Shown here one piece after another: positions 16,959-24,050 of a DNA stretch of 64,000 nucleotides. Source of the stretch: Bog-159 sp963843255 (lineage in GTDB: Bacteria > Acidobacteriota > Terriglobia > Bryobacterales > Bryobacteraceae). Every line of letters starts with the position of its first letter. Within the stretch, counting starts at the first letter, position 1. The translations under genes and the position numbers were made by a program. The notes beneath the pieces are model-generated. The model was not told the origin of the DNA. It did no database searches and saw nothing but the letters and a program-made list of their open reading frames with translations. The stretch lies in contig CAWJJQ010000007.1 of the NCBI GenBank assembly GCA_963843255.1, positions 1-64,000 of the forward strand, written 5' to 3'.

Positions 16959-19018
16959 GTCAACCCCAGCTCTACCGAAGCCCCGCCAAGCCCGGATATC
17001 TGGGCGGATACAACTGGCCCGCCGTAGTGGTAGGTCTGCTGGTGTTGGTCATTGCCAATTTCTTCTGCACCCAATACATCGCCAACCGGTTCCAGTATCA
17101 GCCTGCCCTTGGTCCGCCGCTGCTGCGCTTGCGCGCTGGCGCGATCTATCAACCCTTCGCCTGGGCTAAGTGGGGCTGGCAGCACATGACTGACCAAGAC
17201 CCAGCGATCCGAATGCCGTTCCTACTGGGCATGCTTGTCCTGGTTGCCGGATGCTTTCTCACCGTTGGTGTCTTCTTTGCGATGACGAACCGCCGGGCGC
17301 GTCTGCTCTCCATGAACGCCGAGCACCTGCATGGTTCTGCCTGCTGGGCCGAGGAGAGCGATATCCGCACCAGCGGCCTGCTCACCTCGAACGACGGCGT
17401 TTTCGTGGGCGGCTGGTCGCCCGCAGGCAAGCGCCTGCACTACCTGCGGCACAACGGCCCCGAACATATTCTGGCTTTCGCCCCGACCCGCAGCGGCAAA
17501 GGTGTGGGGCTGGTGATCCCCACTCTCCTGGCGTGGTCGGAATCCGCTATCGTCTACGACATCAAGGGTGAGAACTGGGCTAAGACCGCCGGTTTTCGGG
17601 CTCAAGCCGGGCATGTCTGCTTCAAGTTCGCTCCGGTCGAACAGCAAGCCACTTCACGATTCAACCCGCTGAGCGAGGTGCGGCTGTTCACTCCACGGGA
17701 TGTCAGCGACGCGCAGAACATTGCCAGCATGATCGTCCGGACCGGCGAAGACAGCCCGCAAGAGCGTTACTGGCAGGACGCCGCCACCTCCATCACCACC
17801 GGCATGGTCCTGCACGCCTGCTACGCCGCCGCGCTCGAACGCCGCCAAGCCAGCCTGGCGGATCTCGCACACTTGTTCACCCGCCCTGGATTGAGCTTCC
17901 ACGACACGCTCGAAGAGCTGCTCAATTTCGAACACGACCCCGGCTTTCAGCACCAGTGGCGGATGCCCGATGGCTCGCGAACTGTCACGCATCCGGTGGT
18001 CCGCGAGAAAGTGCAGGAAATGCTGGATAAGGAAGACAAGGACTTTAGCGGAGTGCTCTCGACGGCTAAAACCGCGCTGACGCTCTACAGCGATCCGCTG
18101 GTGGCCAACAACACTTCGGCCAGCGACTTCGCCATCAACGACCTGGTCAACCACGAGCGCCCTGTGTCGCTTTACTTGGTGGTGCCGCCCAGCGACAAAA
18201 TCCGGCTGCGTCCGCTCATCCGCCTGATCCTCACCATGACCGTCAACCGCCTGACGGAGCGAACGCTTTACGCTGGTGCAGAGCAGCAGCATAACCGCCA
18301 TCGCCTGCTGTTCCTCATCGATGAATTTCCTTCGCTGAACCGAATGGAGATCTTCGCGGATGCCTTGTCTTATATGGCGGGCTATGGCCTGAAGGCGTAT
18401 CTCATCACGCAGGACATCCGCCAGATTGTCGACGCCTACGGCAACAACGAAAGCATCGTCTCGAACTGCCATGTTCGAATCGCCTTCGCCCCGAATCAAT
18501 TCGAGACCGCCAAACTGATCAGCGACATGAGCGGTACCACCACAGTGCAGAAGGCCACCTACAATTTCAGCGGTCAGCGCTTCTCGCCGGTCATGGGGCA
18601 CCTCAATGCTTCGGTGGACAACATTGAAAGGCCTCTGATTACCCCGGACGAAGTATTGCGGCTGAAGCCACCACAAAAGGCCGGGCACGGCATTCAGGAA
18701 CGCATCGTGGCGCCTGGACAAATGCTCATCTTCGTCAGCGGACTCCACCCAATTCTGGGGATGCAAATGTTGTACTTCCTCGATCCGACCTTCAAGCTTC
18801 GCTCGGAGATCCCGCCACCGGCCAAGTTTGTGAGCCTCAAGGGCAGCCAGGTTCTGGAGCAAGACTCTGTAGAACGCCCGCAGCATCTCACCAGCCCCCC
18901 AGAGACACCGCCGCCCGACCGCTCACGCGTCGAGCAGGCTTTCTTGGACGGTCTCGAAGAGATGGACGAGTACCAGGAATTGAAGGAGGAATCTCATCAT
19001 GCAGAAGAATCGCATTGA
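16955..19018 (+). CDS. traG: TraG/VirD4-family coupling protein
   Basis: The product is 687 aa from ATG 16955, which overlaps the preceding stop (ATGA); the longer frame to 16856 covers coding sequence of the previous gene. Two transmembrane helices lie near residues 20-40 and 85-110. Walker A is APTRSGKGVGLVIP near 175, and Walker B is LLFLIDEFPSLNRM near 452. The T4CP blocks YDIKGENW, RFNPLS and YLITQDIRQI are present. It would bring the relaxase-DNA complex to the channel. No relaxase gene is found in this window. Confidence 0.95.
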   Translation: MSQPQLYRSPAKPGYLGGYNWPAVVVGLLVLVIANFFCTQYIANRFQYQPALGPPLLRLRAGAIYQPFAWAKWGWQHMTDQDPAIRMPFLLGMLVLVAGCFLTVGVFFAMTNRRARLLSMNAEHLHGSACWAEESDIRTSGLLTSNDGVFVGGWSPAGKRLHYLRHNGPEHILAFAPTRSGKGVGLVIPTLLAWSESAIVYDIKGENWAKTAGFRAQAGHVCFKFAPVEQQATSRFNPLSEVRLFTPRDVSDAQNIASMIVRTGEDSPQERYWQDAATSITTGMVLHACYAAALERRQASLADLAHLFTRPGLSFHDTLEELLNFEHDPGFQHQWRMPDGSRTVTHPVVREKVQEMLDKEDKDFSGVLSTAKTALTLYSDPLVANNTSASDFAINDLVNHERPVSLYLVVPPSDKIRLRPLIRLILTMTVNRLTERTLYAGAEQQHNRHRLLFLIDEFPSLNRMEIFADALSYMAGYGLKAYLITQDIRQIVDAYGNNESIVSNCHVRIAFAPNQFETAKLISDMSGTTTVQKATYNFSGQRFSPVMGHLNASVDNIERPLITPDEVLRLKPPQKAGHGIQERIVAPGQMLIFVSGLHPILGMQMLYFLDPTFKLRSEIPPPAKFVSLKGSQVLEQDSVERPQHLTSPPETPPPDRSRVEQAFLDGLEEMDEYQELKEESHHAEESH

Positions 19019-19403
19019 AGTCAGTGGCTGGCTGGCGGCCAAGCCCGCCGTCCGCTATCTCCCCTCAGGCACGCCCGTGGCCAGCGTGCGCCTCGGCGAG
19101 ACGTATTCGTACACGTCGCAAGGCAAGGCGGAGCAGCATACCAATTGGCACTCGCTTTCGTTCTATGGCGATCTGGCCAACCTGGCGGCGGCCCTCAACA
19201 AGGGCGACCACCTGTTTGTGGAAGGCAGCATGGAGCAGCGTCAATTCACGCCGGCAGACGGCACCAAGCGGACGATCTGGGAGTTGATCGTGCACTCGTT
19301 TCATCTGATCGGCGACCCCAGGCCGAAGGCCGCAACCCCACCGCCCGAGAGCGTAAATGCGAGCGACGGGCCGGCCCAGGACGATTGGCCGGTAGGGGCG
19401 TAA
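18999..19403 (+). CDS. ssb: Single-stranded DNA-binding protein
   Basis: In this 134-aa protein the OB-fold occupies residues 1-107, with RIEVSGWLAAKPAVRYLPSG, HTNWHSLSFYG and KGDHLFVEGSM as in bacterial SSB. A short tail follows, ending in DDWPVGA. The canonical acidic DDDIPF tip is degenerate, so partner recruitment may differ from chromosomal SSB. It overlaps traG by 20 bp and traF by one base, so it is an integral member of the transfer operon. It probably coats transferred single-stranded DNA. Confidence 0.9.
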   Translation: MQKNRIEVSGWLAAKPAVRYLPSGTPVASVRLGETYSYTSQGKAEQHTNWHSLSFYGDLANLAAALNKGDHLFVEGSMEQRQFTPADGTKRTIWELIVHSFHLIGDPRPKAATPPPESVNASDGPAQDDWPVGA

Positions 19404-19906
19404 TGGCGATGCGCGGTCGAATCCTGATCCTCGCGCTGACTCCCGTCCTCGGCACCTTTGCCCTGTTTAGCGGCGCGGATTTGCGCATCAACACCTCGGC
19501 ATCTCTGCCTGTCGGCCTGTATATTGTGAGTTCTAACGGCGCCTTCGTGGAGTTCTGTCCTGACGATCAGGGTCTATCTGCCCAGCGGCATTACCGAGCT
19601 AGGGGAGCCTGTCCGGACGGAGCAGCGCCGCTTCTCAAGCCCGTGATTGGCAGCCCTGCCGACGAGATCGTCGTGAGCCCCGCGGGCATTGCGGTGAACG
19701 GCAAGCTTCTTCCGCATACTGCACCGCTGGACCATGATAGCGAGGGACGGCCCCTGACGCACTGGCCTTCCGGACGCTACATCGCCGTACCCGGAACCCT
19801 ATGGGTAGCGAGTTCCTATAATTCGCGCAGTTACGATAGCCGCTACTTCGGACCGGTCCGGGAAAGCGCCGTGCGTGCCAGACTGCGGCCTTTGATCGCG
19901 TGGTGA
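19403..19906 (+). CDS. traF: TraF-type conjugal signal peptidase (S26)
   Basis: The product is 167 aa from ATG 19403, whose A is the last base of the ssb stop. An N-terminal hydrophobic helix is followed by NTSASLPVGLY with the catalytic Ser near residue 31. LLKPVIGSPADEIVV carries the probable catalytic Lys, and SYNSRSYDSRYFGPV is the C-terminal S26 block. In RP4, TraF processes and cyclises the TrbC pilin, so it likely acts on the trbC product here. Confidence 0.9.
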   Translation: MAMRGRILILALTPVLGTFALFSGADLRINTSASLPVGLYIVSSNGAFVEFCPDDQGLSAQRHYRARGACPDGAAPLLKPVIGSPADEIVVSPAGIAVNGKLLPHTAPLDHDSEGRPLTHWPSGRYIAVPGTLWVASSYNSRSYDSRYFGPVRESAVRARLRPLIAW

Positions 19907-19909
19907 GCC

Positions 19910-21154
19910 ATGAAGATCCAGCACACCCTAAGCTGTCTGGCAACGGTCGTCCTCGGATTAGCCGTCTCCAGCGCTCACCCGGCGGGCATCGTGGCCGCCT
20001 TCCTACTGCTGCCGGCGTTCACATTCTGGCAGCCATCCCGCCGGATCTGCTATACCGCGGCAACAGGCTACTATGCGGGTGCACTTTGGCCCCTCGCCGT
20101 GGGCGCGAAGAATTTCTTCGGTCCGGATGTTTCGGTTGTTGGCGCGATGGCGTTCTGGGCGGTCTGCGCTGTGTTGCTGGCCCTGCCCTACGCTTTGCTT
20201 TGGACAGACAAAACCCGGCAACTGCTCTGGCGCGCGCCCATCGCTCTCCTGCTCGGGGTTATTCCGCCTCTGGGCCTCATCGGTTTTGCGTCGCCATTAA
20301 CTGCCTCAGGCTTTCTTTTTCCGGCCTGGTCCTGGGGCGGCTTCGCTTTGTCCCTGGCCGGATGCGGTATGATCGTGGCCTATCCAACGGTGGGCTTCAT
20401 CGGCCTCACTGCCATGGCCCTCGTCGCCAACATCTTGCACCCCGGCGACCGGCAGCCGCCCTCGGGCTGGCAAGCGGTCGATACTCACCTTGGGGCCATC
20501 AGCCATGGACCGGTCAGCCCTCTGCGCGAATACCTTGCCGCGCAGGAAATTCAAGCTCAGGCCGTCGCCTCGTCCGCGAGGATCGTCGTGTTCCCGGAGA
20601 GCGTGGTGCCCCGCTGGACCAAATCTACCGATCTGTTCTGGAAACCAACCATCGATACGCTTCGTCAAAACGGCAAGGTTGTTGTGATTGGAGCACTCAT
20701 TCCGGAATCGCCGCCGCTCTCGAATGCTGATATTCACGCTGCAATCGAGCTGCTGCGAACGGCGCATGCAGCGCAGCCGATCCCTCGCCAGGCGGAACCC
20801 TACTCCTACCGGAACGTGGCGATTATTCGAGGGAACCAATCCGGTATCTTCTTCCAGCGGGTGCCCGTGCCGGTTTCGGTGTGGAAACCGTTTTCGCGTG
20901 GAGGCGCACCGCTCGATTTGGGCGGGCCGGCGGTGCTAGAGTTAGGCGGCGAGCGGGCGGCCTTGCTGATCTGCTACGAGGAAATCATCCCCTGGACGGT
21001 GTTGACCGCCGCTCTGGCGCACCCCACGCTTTTCGTCGGGATGTCCAACGATCATTGGGCGACTGGGACGCCCATCCCGCAATGGCAGGCGCTTTGTCTT
21101 CGCGCTTGGAGTCGCCTGTTTGGGGTACCCTATCTGCTGGCAGTGAACAGTTGA
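19910..21154 (+). CDS. traB: TraB-like membrane protein with nitrilase-fold domain
   Basis: The 414-aa product has several N-terminal transmembrane helices (residues 1-185). A carbon-nitrogen-hydrolase-like domain follows, with VFPESVV (Glu near 228) and LLICYEEII (Cys near 353). The usual catalytic Lys motif is replaced by QRVPVPVSVWKPF, as I recall for conjugal TraB proteins, which look like apolipoprotein N-acyltransferase but have a different, poorly known role. The start is 4 bp after traF. Its last 140 bp are repeated at 23762. Confidence 0.85.
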   Translation: MKIQHTLSCLATVVLGLAVSSAHPAGIVAAFLLLPAFTFWQPSRRICYTAATGYYAGALWPLAVGAKNFFGPDVSVVGAMAFWAVCAVLLALPYALLWTDKTRQLLWRAPIALLLGVIPPLGLIGFASPLTASGFLFPAWSWGGFALSLAGCGMIVAYPTVGFIGLTAMALVANILHPGDRQPPSGWQAVDTHLGAISHGPVSPLREYLAAQEIQAQAVASSARIVVFPESVVPRWTKSTDLFWKPTIDTLRQNGKVVVIGALIPESPPLSNADIHAAIELLRTAHAAQPIPRQAEPYSYRNVAIIRGNQSGIFFQRVPVPVSVWKPFSRGGAPLDLGGPAVLELGGERAALLICYEEIIPWTVLTAALAHPTLFVGMSNDHWATGTPIPQWQALCLRAWSRLFGVPYLLAVNS

Positions 21155-21284
21155 AGGAGGTCTGAACTATGTGGAATTTTCTTTTTCTGGCGTTTCAATG
21201 GCACAGGGGCAAACGGGGTTTTGTCATCCTGTCCCTGGCGTTTCTGGCCTTCCTGCTGTACGCGGTCGCACATGTGCATTGAAC
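21012..21284 (+). repeat. Direct repeat, copy A (traB 3' end plus small membrane ORF)
   Basis: About 270 bp from 'ctggcgcacc' in the traB 3' end through the 37-aa ORF stop are repeated, with scattered substitutions, at 23762-24036. Copy A is the intact version, because it is continuous with a full traB gene. Confidence 0.88.
21169..21282 (+). CDS. 37-aa single-helix membrane peptide
   Basis: An ATG at 21169 sits behind a strong AAGGAGG ribosome site. The peptide begins MWNFLFLAFQWHRGKRG and continues as one hydrophobic helix (FVILSLAFLAFLLYAVA), ending HVH. It is too short for most gene finders. A second copy at 23921 keeps the ribosome site, reading frame, length and nearly all residues although it sits in a rearranged locus. 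That argues it is a real gene. The role is unknown; its place at the end of the tra operon suggests a link to transfer. Confidence 0.65.
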   Translation: MWNFLFLAFQWHRGKRGFVILSLAFLAFLLYAVAHVH

Positions 21285-22000
21285 AGAACGGTGCTGGTGC
21301 TCATCTCGGCCGTCCGCCGCATCTGGACCTCCTGAGCAGTAGAAATCCGAGATGGACTACGCGCTAAGATGGAGGGCTAAGTGATCCTGGCTGACGTAAG
21401 CGGCGTTCACCAGGATCCTCAGGATTGTGAAGAAGGCGGCCACCTGGATTTCGGATTCGGCCGCGACACCCTCGGATCGACCAGCCTCAAAGTACCCGGG
21501 GGAGAAGTTGATGCTCCTTGTGAGGGCTTGATCGAGGCAGCTATGCAACGGCTGCGGCATGCAACCGGGTGGGTCGGTTCGGTCCCCGGTCTTTTCCGAT
21601 GACCCACCTATGCAAAGAAGCTGGGCGAATAGGCTTTTTCGCCTTCCGGGTTTCCAGGGGCCGCGGCCCAGATCCAGCCGGTTGCCGTGGAAGCGAATCG
21701 CCTTGGCTAGTGCCAGCCTCGCATTGGGCCGGCGGGCCGGGATTTCTACGCTGCCGTCCCGGTGAACCGCTTCTCTCCTTGCTGCCCTTCCCGCTCGCTG
21801 TGGTCGTCTAGCCCTTGCGCCATCAGCCAGATGGCTGGGGCGCCTACAGCCATCCATTGACGCCCTCGCCCGTGTTTCTTTACCGCCAGGGCCCTGCGAG
21901 GGCTTCCCGGAGACACGCAGCAGACCCCGGTCCCGCCATCGGGCCGATCTTCGTTGATGGAGTGCTCCCACTCCAATTCCGGAATTCACAGCTTTCCTCT
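21283..22000. other. Gap without a supported gene (remnant DNA)
   Basis: Several overlapping short ORFs exist on both strands (for example minus 21357-21989 and plus 21381-21602). None has a recognisable motif, a clear ribosome site or a consistent frame, so I read it as degraded element DNA. It follows directly after direct-repeat copy A. Confidence 0.5.
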
Positions 22001-22087
22001 TGATTTAGATGCTAATTCGACATGCTGATTTAGATGCTGATTTAGATGCTTGACAATGCATCTACACTCCATTACGCTATCTAAATC
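22001..22087 (+). promoter_or_regulatory. Promoter with repeated operator-like boxes
   Basis: Three exact copies of TGATTTAGATGCT lie at 22001-22013, 22026-22038 and 22038-22050; the last two abut. TTGACA at 22050-22055 and TACGCT at 22073-22078 are 17 bp apart, which makes a good sigma-70 type promoter. Inverted partial copies follow: GCATCTACA within the spacer and ATCTAAATC at 22079-22087. This suggests cooperative binding of a repressor or activator over the promoter. The next gene on this strand starts at 22189. Confidence 0.65.
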
Positions 22088-22188
22088 GTTTGTTTGCGCC
22101 ATATTTTGTTCAGGCTAGCTTTGCAACAGGATTTGGCGTTTGACAACATGTTCAATCGTCTGGGCTAAGAACTGATGGAGGTGGCGTC

Positions 22189-23052
22189 ATGCCGCAAGTA
22201 TCAAACGTCGGGCCAGTATGGAATGTTTCTCTGAGCCACAATGAGGTCGATACGCTCAGCGCCGGCGGAGGCGTTGCAGCCCTGGCACTTCCACCGCCTA
22301 TTGATGTTGCGGTGGCGACCCTCGTGTCCTATATCGTGCTGATCGATGAGATAGGTGGGGGCAATGGGGTAGACATTAGTGGTGTAATAGGCGTCACCGG
22401 CGGCATTGTTACACCCAATGGATTTGGTGCGTACGGCTGGCTTGTGAAGGGAGCGCACATTGTCATTGATGCTGGGAAAAACATAGGCGAATTCATCTTG
22501 AAGCTCGTTGCAAGTGTCAACCCCGGAGAAATACAGACCGTCGCGGTACTCGGGGCCTTGGCCACGGCTGGATTACCCGGAGCCGTATTCATCACGATTC
22601 TGAAGGACATCTTTGGCGGCGGCCCGCCTCCGCCGGACTCGCCAGAAGCTCTTAACAAGCGTGGAGCCATTAAAGGGGATAGGGTTCAAATTGGCCCCTG
22701 GGAGAGCTTCGTGATGGCTGATATCGGCGGAGGAAATGTTGCGCTGCTCTCATGGCAGGGATACTTCTCAGCACAAGGCGGCGGCGGATCGTCGGTTTAT
22801 GCTAATCGTCCGTGGATCGGAGCCTGGGAGAAATGGACACTCGTGCGCAACGACGACGGGACCGTCAGTTTCAGGTCGAGTAACGGACGCTATTTAGGTA
22901 CATCGTCGTTTCCCGATCACTCCTGCTTTTGTGATCAAGTTGGAAATACGCCTGGCTCATTCACTCGCTTCAGGTTAGAGTCCTTGAATAACGGGCAGAT
23001 CGCCCTGAAGACAATCTATTCAAGATACGTCAGCGTTCAGCCTAACGCTTAG
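22189..23052 (+). CDS. Cargo protein with C-terminal beta-trefoil/fascin-like domain
   Basis: The product is 287 aa from ATG 22189 behind GGAGG. Residues 1-150 form a glycine-rich, alternately hydrophobic region (PIDVAVATLVSYIVLIDEIG, GAHIVID, AVLGALATAGLPGAVF) of unknown fold. A GGGPPPPDSP linker follows. The last 120 residues (ALLSWQGYFSAQGGGG, WIGAWEKWTLVRNDDG, FRSSNGRYLGT and IYSRYVSVQPNA) look like fascin/actin-crosslinking beta-trefoil repeats, which often bind carbohydrate or protein ligands. It has no signal peptide. It lies alone inside the duplicated segment with its own regulated promoter. The function is unknown; an effector or surface-binding role is only speculation. Confidence 0.75.
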   Translation: MPQVSNVGPVWNVSLSHNEVDTLSAGGGVAALALPPPIDVAVATLVSYIVLIDEIGGGNGVDISGVIGVTGGIVTPNGFGAYGWLVKGAHIVIDAGKNIGEFILKLVASVNPGEIQTVAVLGALATAGLPGAVFITILKDIFGGGPPPPDSPEALNKRGAIKGDRVQIGPWESFVMADIGGGNVALLSWQGYFSAQGGGGSSVYANRPWIGAWEKWTLVRNDDGTVSFRSSNGRYLGTSSFPDHSCFCDQVGNTPGSFTRFRLESLNNGQIALKTIYSRYVSVQPNA

Positions 23053-23677
23053 CCCAGGTCCAGATGATGGACCGCATAATCGTCACAAAGCAAGTCCCCA
23101 GATATGCCGCGGCACTCGGGTGTTCTTCCCTGAGTGCCAACACCGTCGGCTCCACATCGGCCCGGATGCTGAGAAGTGATGGCCCGCCGCGCCTGTCGCA
23201 AGTTCCAGGAGCGCAAGCAGGCGCTGAGCCTCCACATCCGGTGCCAGCTCGCTCGCAGATACCAGCACAGGCGCTCAGAGTCCTCCCCCTTGAGGCCACC
23301 CGGGGGGGGCGGTTCGTGACCTGTGGTCTTCGCAAGCGGCTGTAGGAACGTTTTCCAGCGGAGACGATGAGTCACGAGGGAGCCGGAGTGGTCGATTCGT
23401 CCGACACTGCGGGCCAATCCCTGCCCGCTTTGCTGTTCGGGTGCAAGTGGTCTTCGGCGGCCCGCCGATGATCCTGTCATCGCATTCGGTGGGTCCGAAA
23501 GCAATCCAGAGACGTGGGCTGCCGCAGTGTTTGCCATGCGGCTGTTGGCGGTAAATCATTTACTGCTGTATGGCGAACCTGAACCAGCCAAAACCAGCCA
23601 AATGTTCCGGACGCCGCCCTACTGTCTTTTGAGCCGCGCTTTCTGTGTCTTCGCCATGGCGACTTTCATCCTGCGCG
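23053..23677. other. Gap without a supported gene
   Basis: Overlapping short ORFs on both strands (minus 23049-23537, 23083-23268 and others) give no recognisable domain. An eight-G run occurs near 23305-23312. I read it as decayed element sequence between the cargo gene and the excisionase remnant. Confidence 0.45.
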
Positions 23678-23760
23678 TGTCACGATTCACCGCTGCCGAG
23701 GCGTGCAGGGTAGAGCACGCATGGAAAACACATCGAACATTCTGACGATCAAGGAAGTCG
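23678..23760 (+). pseudogene. Remnant of an excisionase-type gene (leader plus 13 codons)
   Basis: From ATG 23721 the DNA encodes MENTSNILTIKEV, identical in protein to the start of the excisionase gene at 36647. At 23761 it switches abruptly to traB sequence. The 40 bp before the ATG also match the leader of that gene (GTCAC...GAGGCGTGC...TAGAG). This is the broken end of a former integration module and marks a recombination junction exactly at 23760/23761. Confidence 0.85.
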
Positions 23761-23761
23761 C

Positions 23762-23909
23762 TCCTGGCGCACCCGGCACTTTTCGTGGGGATGTCCAACG
23801 ATCATTGGGCCACCGCGGACACCCATCCCGCAATGGTCAGGCGCTTTGTCTTCGCGCTTGGAGTCGCCTGTTTTGGGTACCTTATCTGCTGGCAGTGAAC
23901 ACTTGAAGG
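23762..23909 (+). pseudogene. Fragment of traB 3' end
   Basis: The DNA matches the last 140 bp of traB (LFVGMSNDHWAT in frame). It then shows small indels after 'gggccaccgcgg', so the original frame is lost. There is no start or promoter of its own. Confidence 0.85.
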
Positions 23910-23920
23910 AGATCTGAACT

Positions 23921-24034
23921 ATGTGGCATTTTCTTTTTCTGGCGTTTCAGTGGCACAGGGGCAAACGGGGTTTTGTCATCCTGTCCCTGGCGTTCCTGGC
24001 CTTTCTGCTCTACGCGGTAGCACATGCCCACTGA
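23921..24034 (+). CDS. 37-aa single-helix membrane peptide, second copy
   Basis: ATG 23921 follows GAAGGAGA. The peptide begins MWHFLFLAFQWHRGKRG and continues with the same hydrophobic helix as the copy at 21169; differences include N3 to H and V36 to A. The open frame and ribosome site have been kept although the adjacent traB fragment is broken, which suggests selection on the peptide. It ends 16 bp before the methyltransferase-helicase gene. Confidence 0.62.
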   Translation: MWHFLFLAFQWHRGKRGFVILSLAFLAFLLYAVAHAH

Positions 24035-24050
24035 ACGGTGACTGCTTCTC

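Larger units (their letters stand above)
23762..24036 (+). repeat. Direct repeat, copy B
   Basis: Second copy of the segment at 21012-21284. Similarity begins sharply after the excisionase remnant and ends just past the small membrane ORF. The unique block between the two copies, about 2.5 kb, carries the cargo gene. Confidence 0.88.

Noticed and set aside
17654..18886. 410-codon minus-strand ORF
   Set aside because: It lies opposite traG and has His/Gln/Val-rich shadow composition with no domain.
21357..21989. Minus-strand 210-codon ORF, considered as a relaxase or transposase remnant
   Set aside because: No motif of either family is visible and several equally plausible frames overlap; left as unexplained gap DNA.
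23300..23315. Eight-G homopolymer
   Set aside because: Lies in non-coding remnant DNA; no structural or coding role could be supported. It may simply be an error-prone site.
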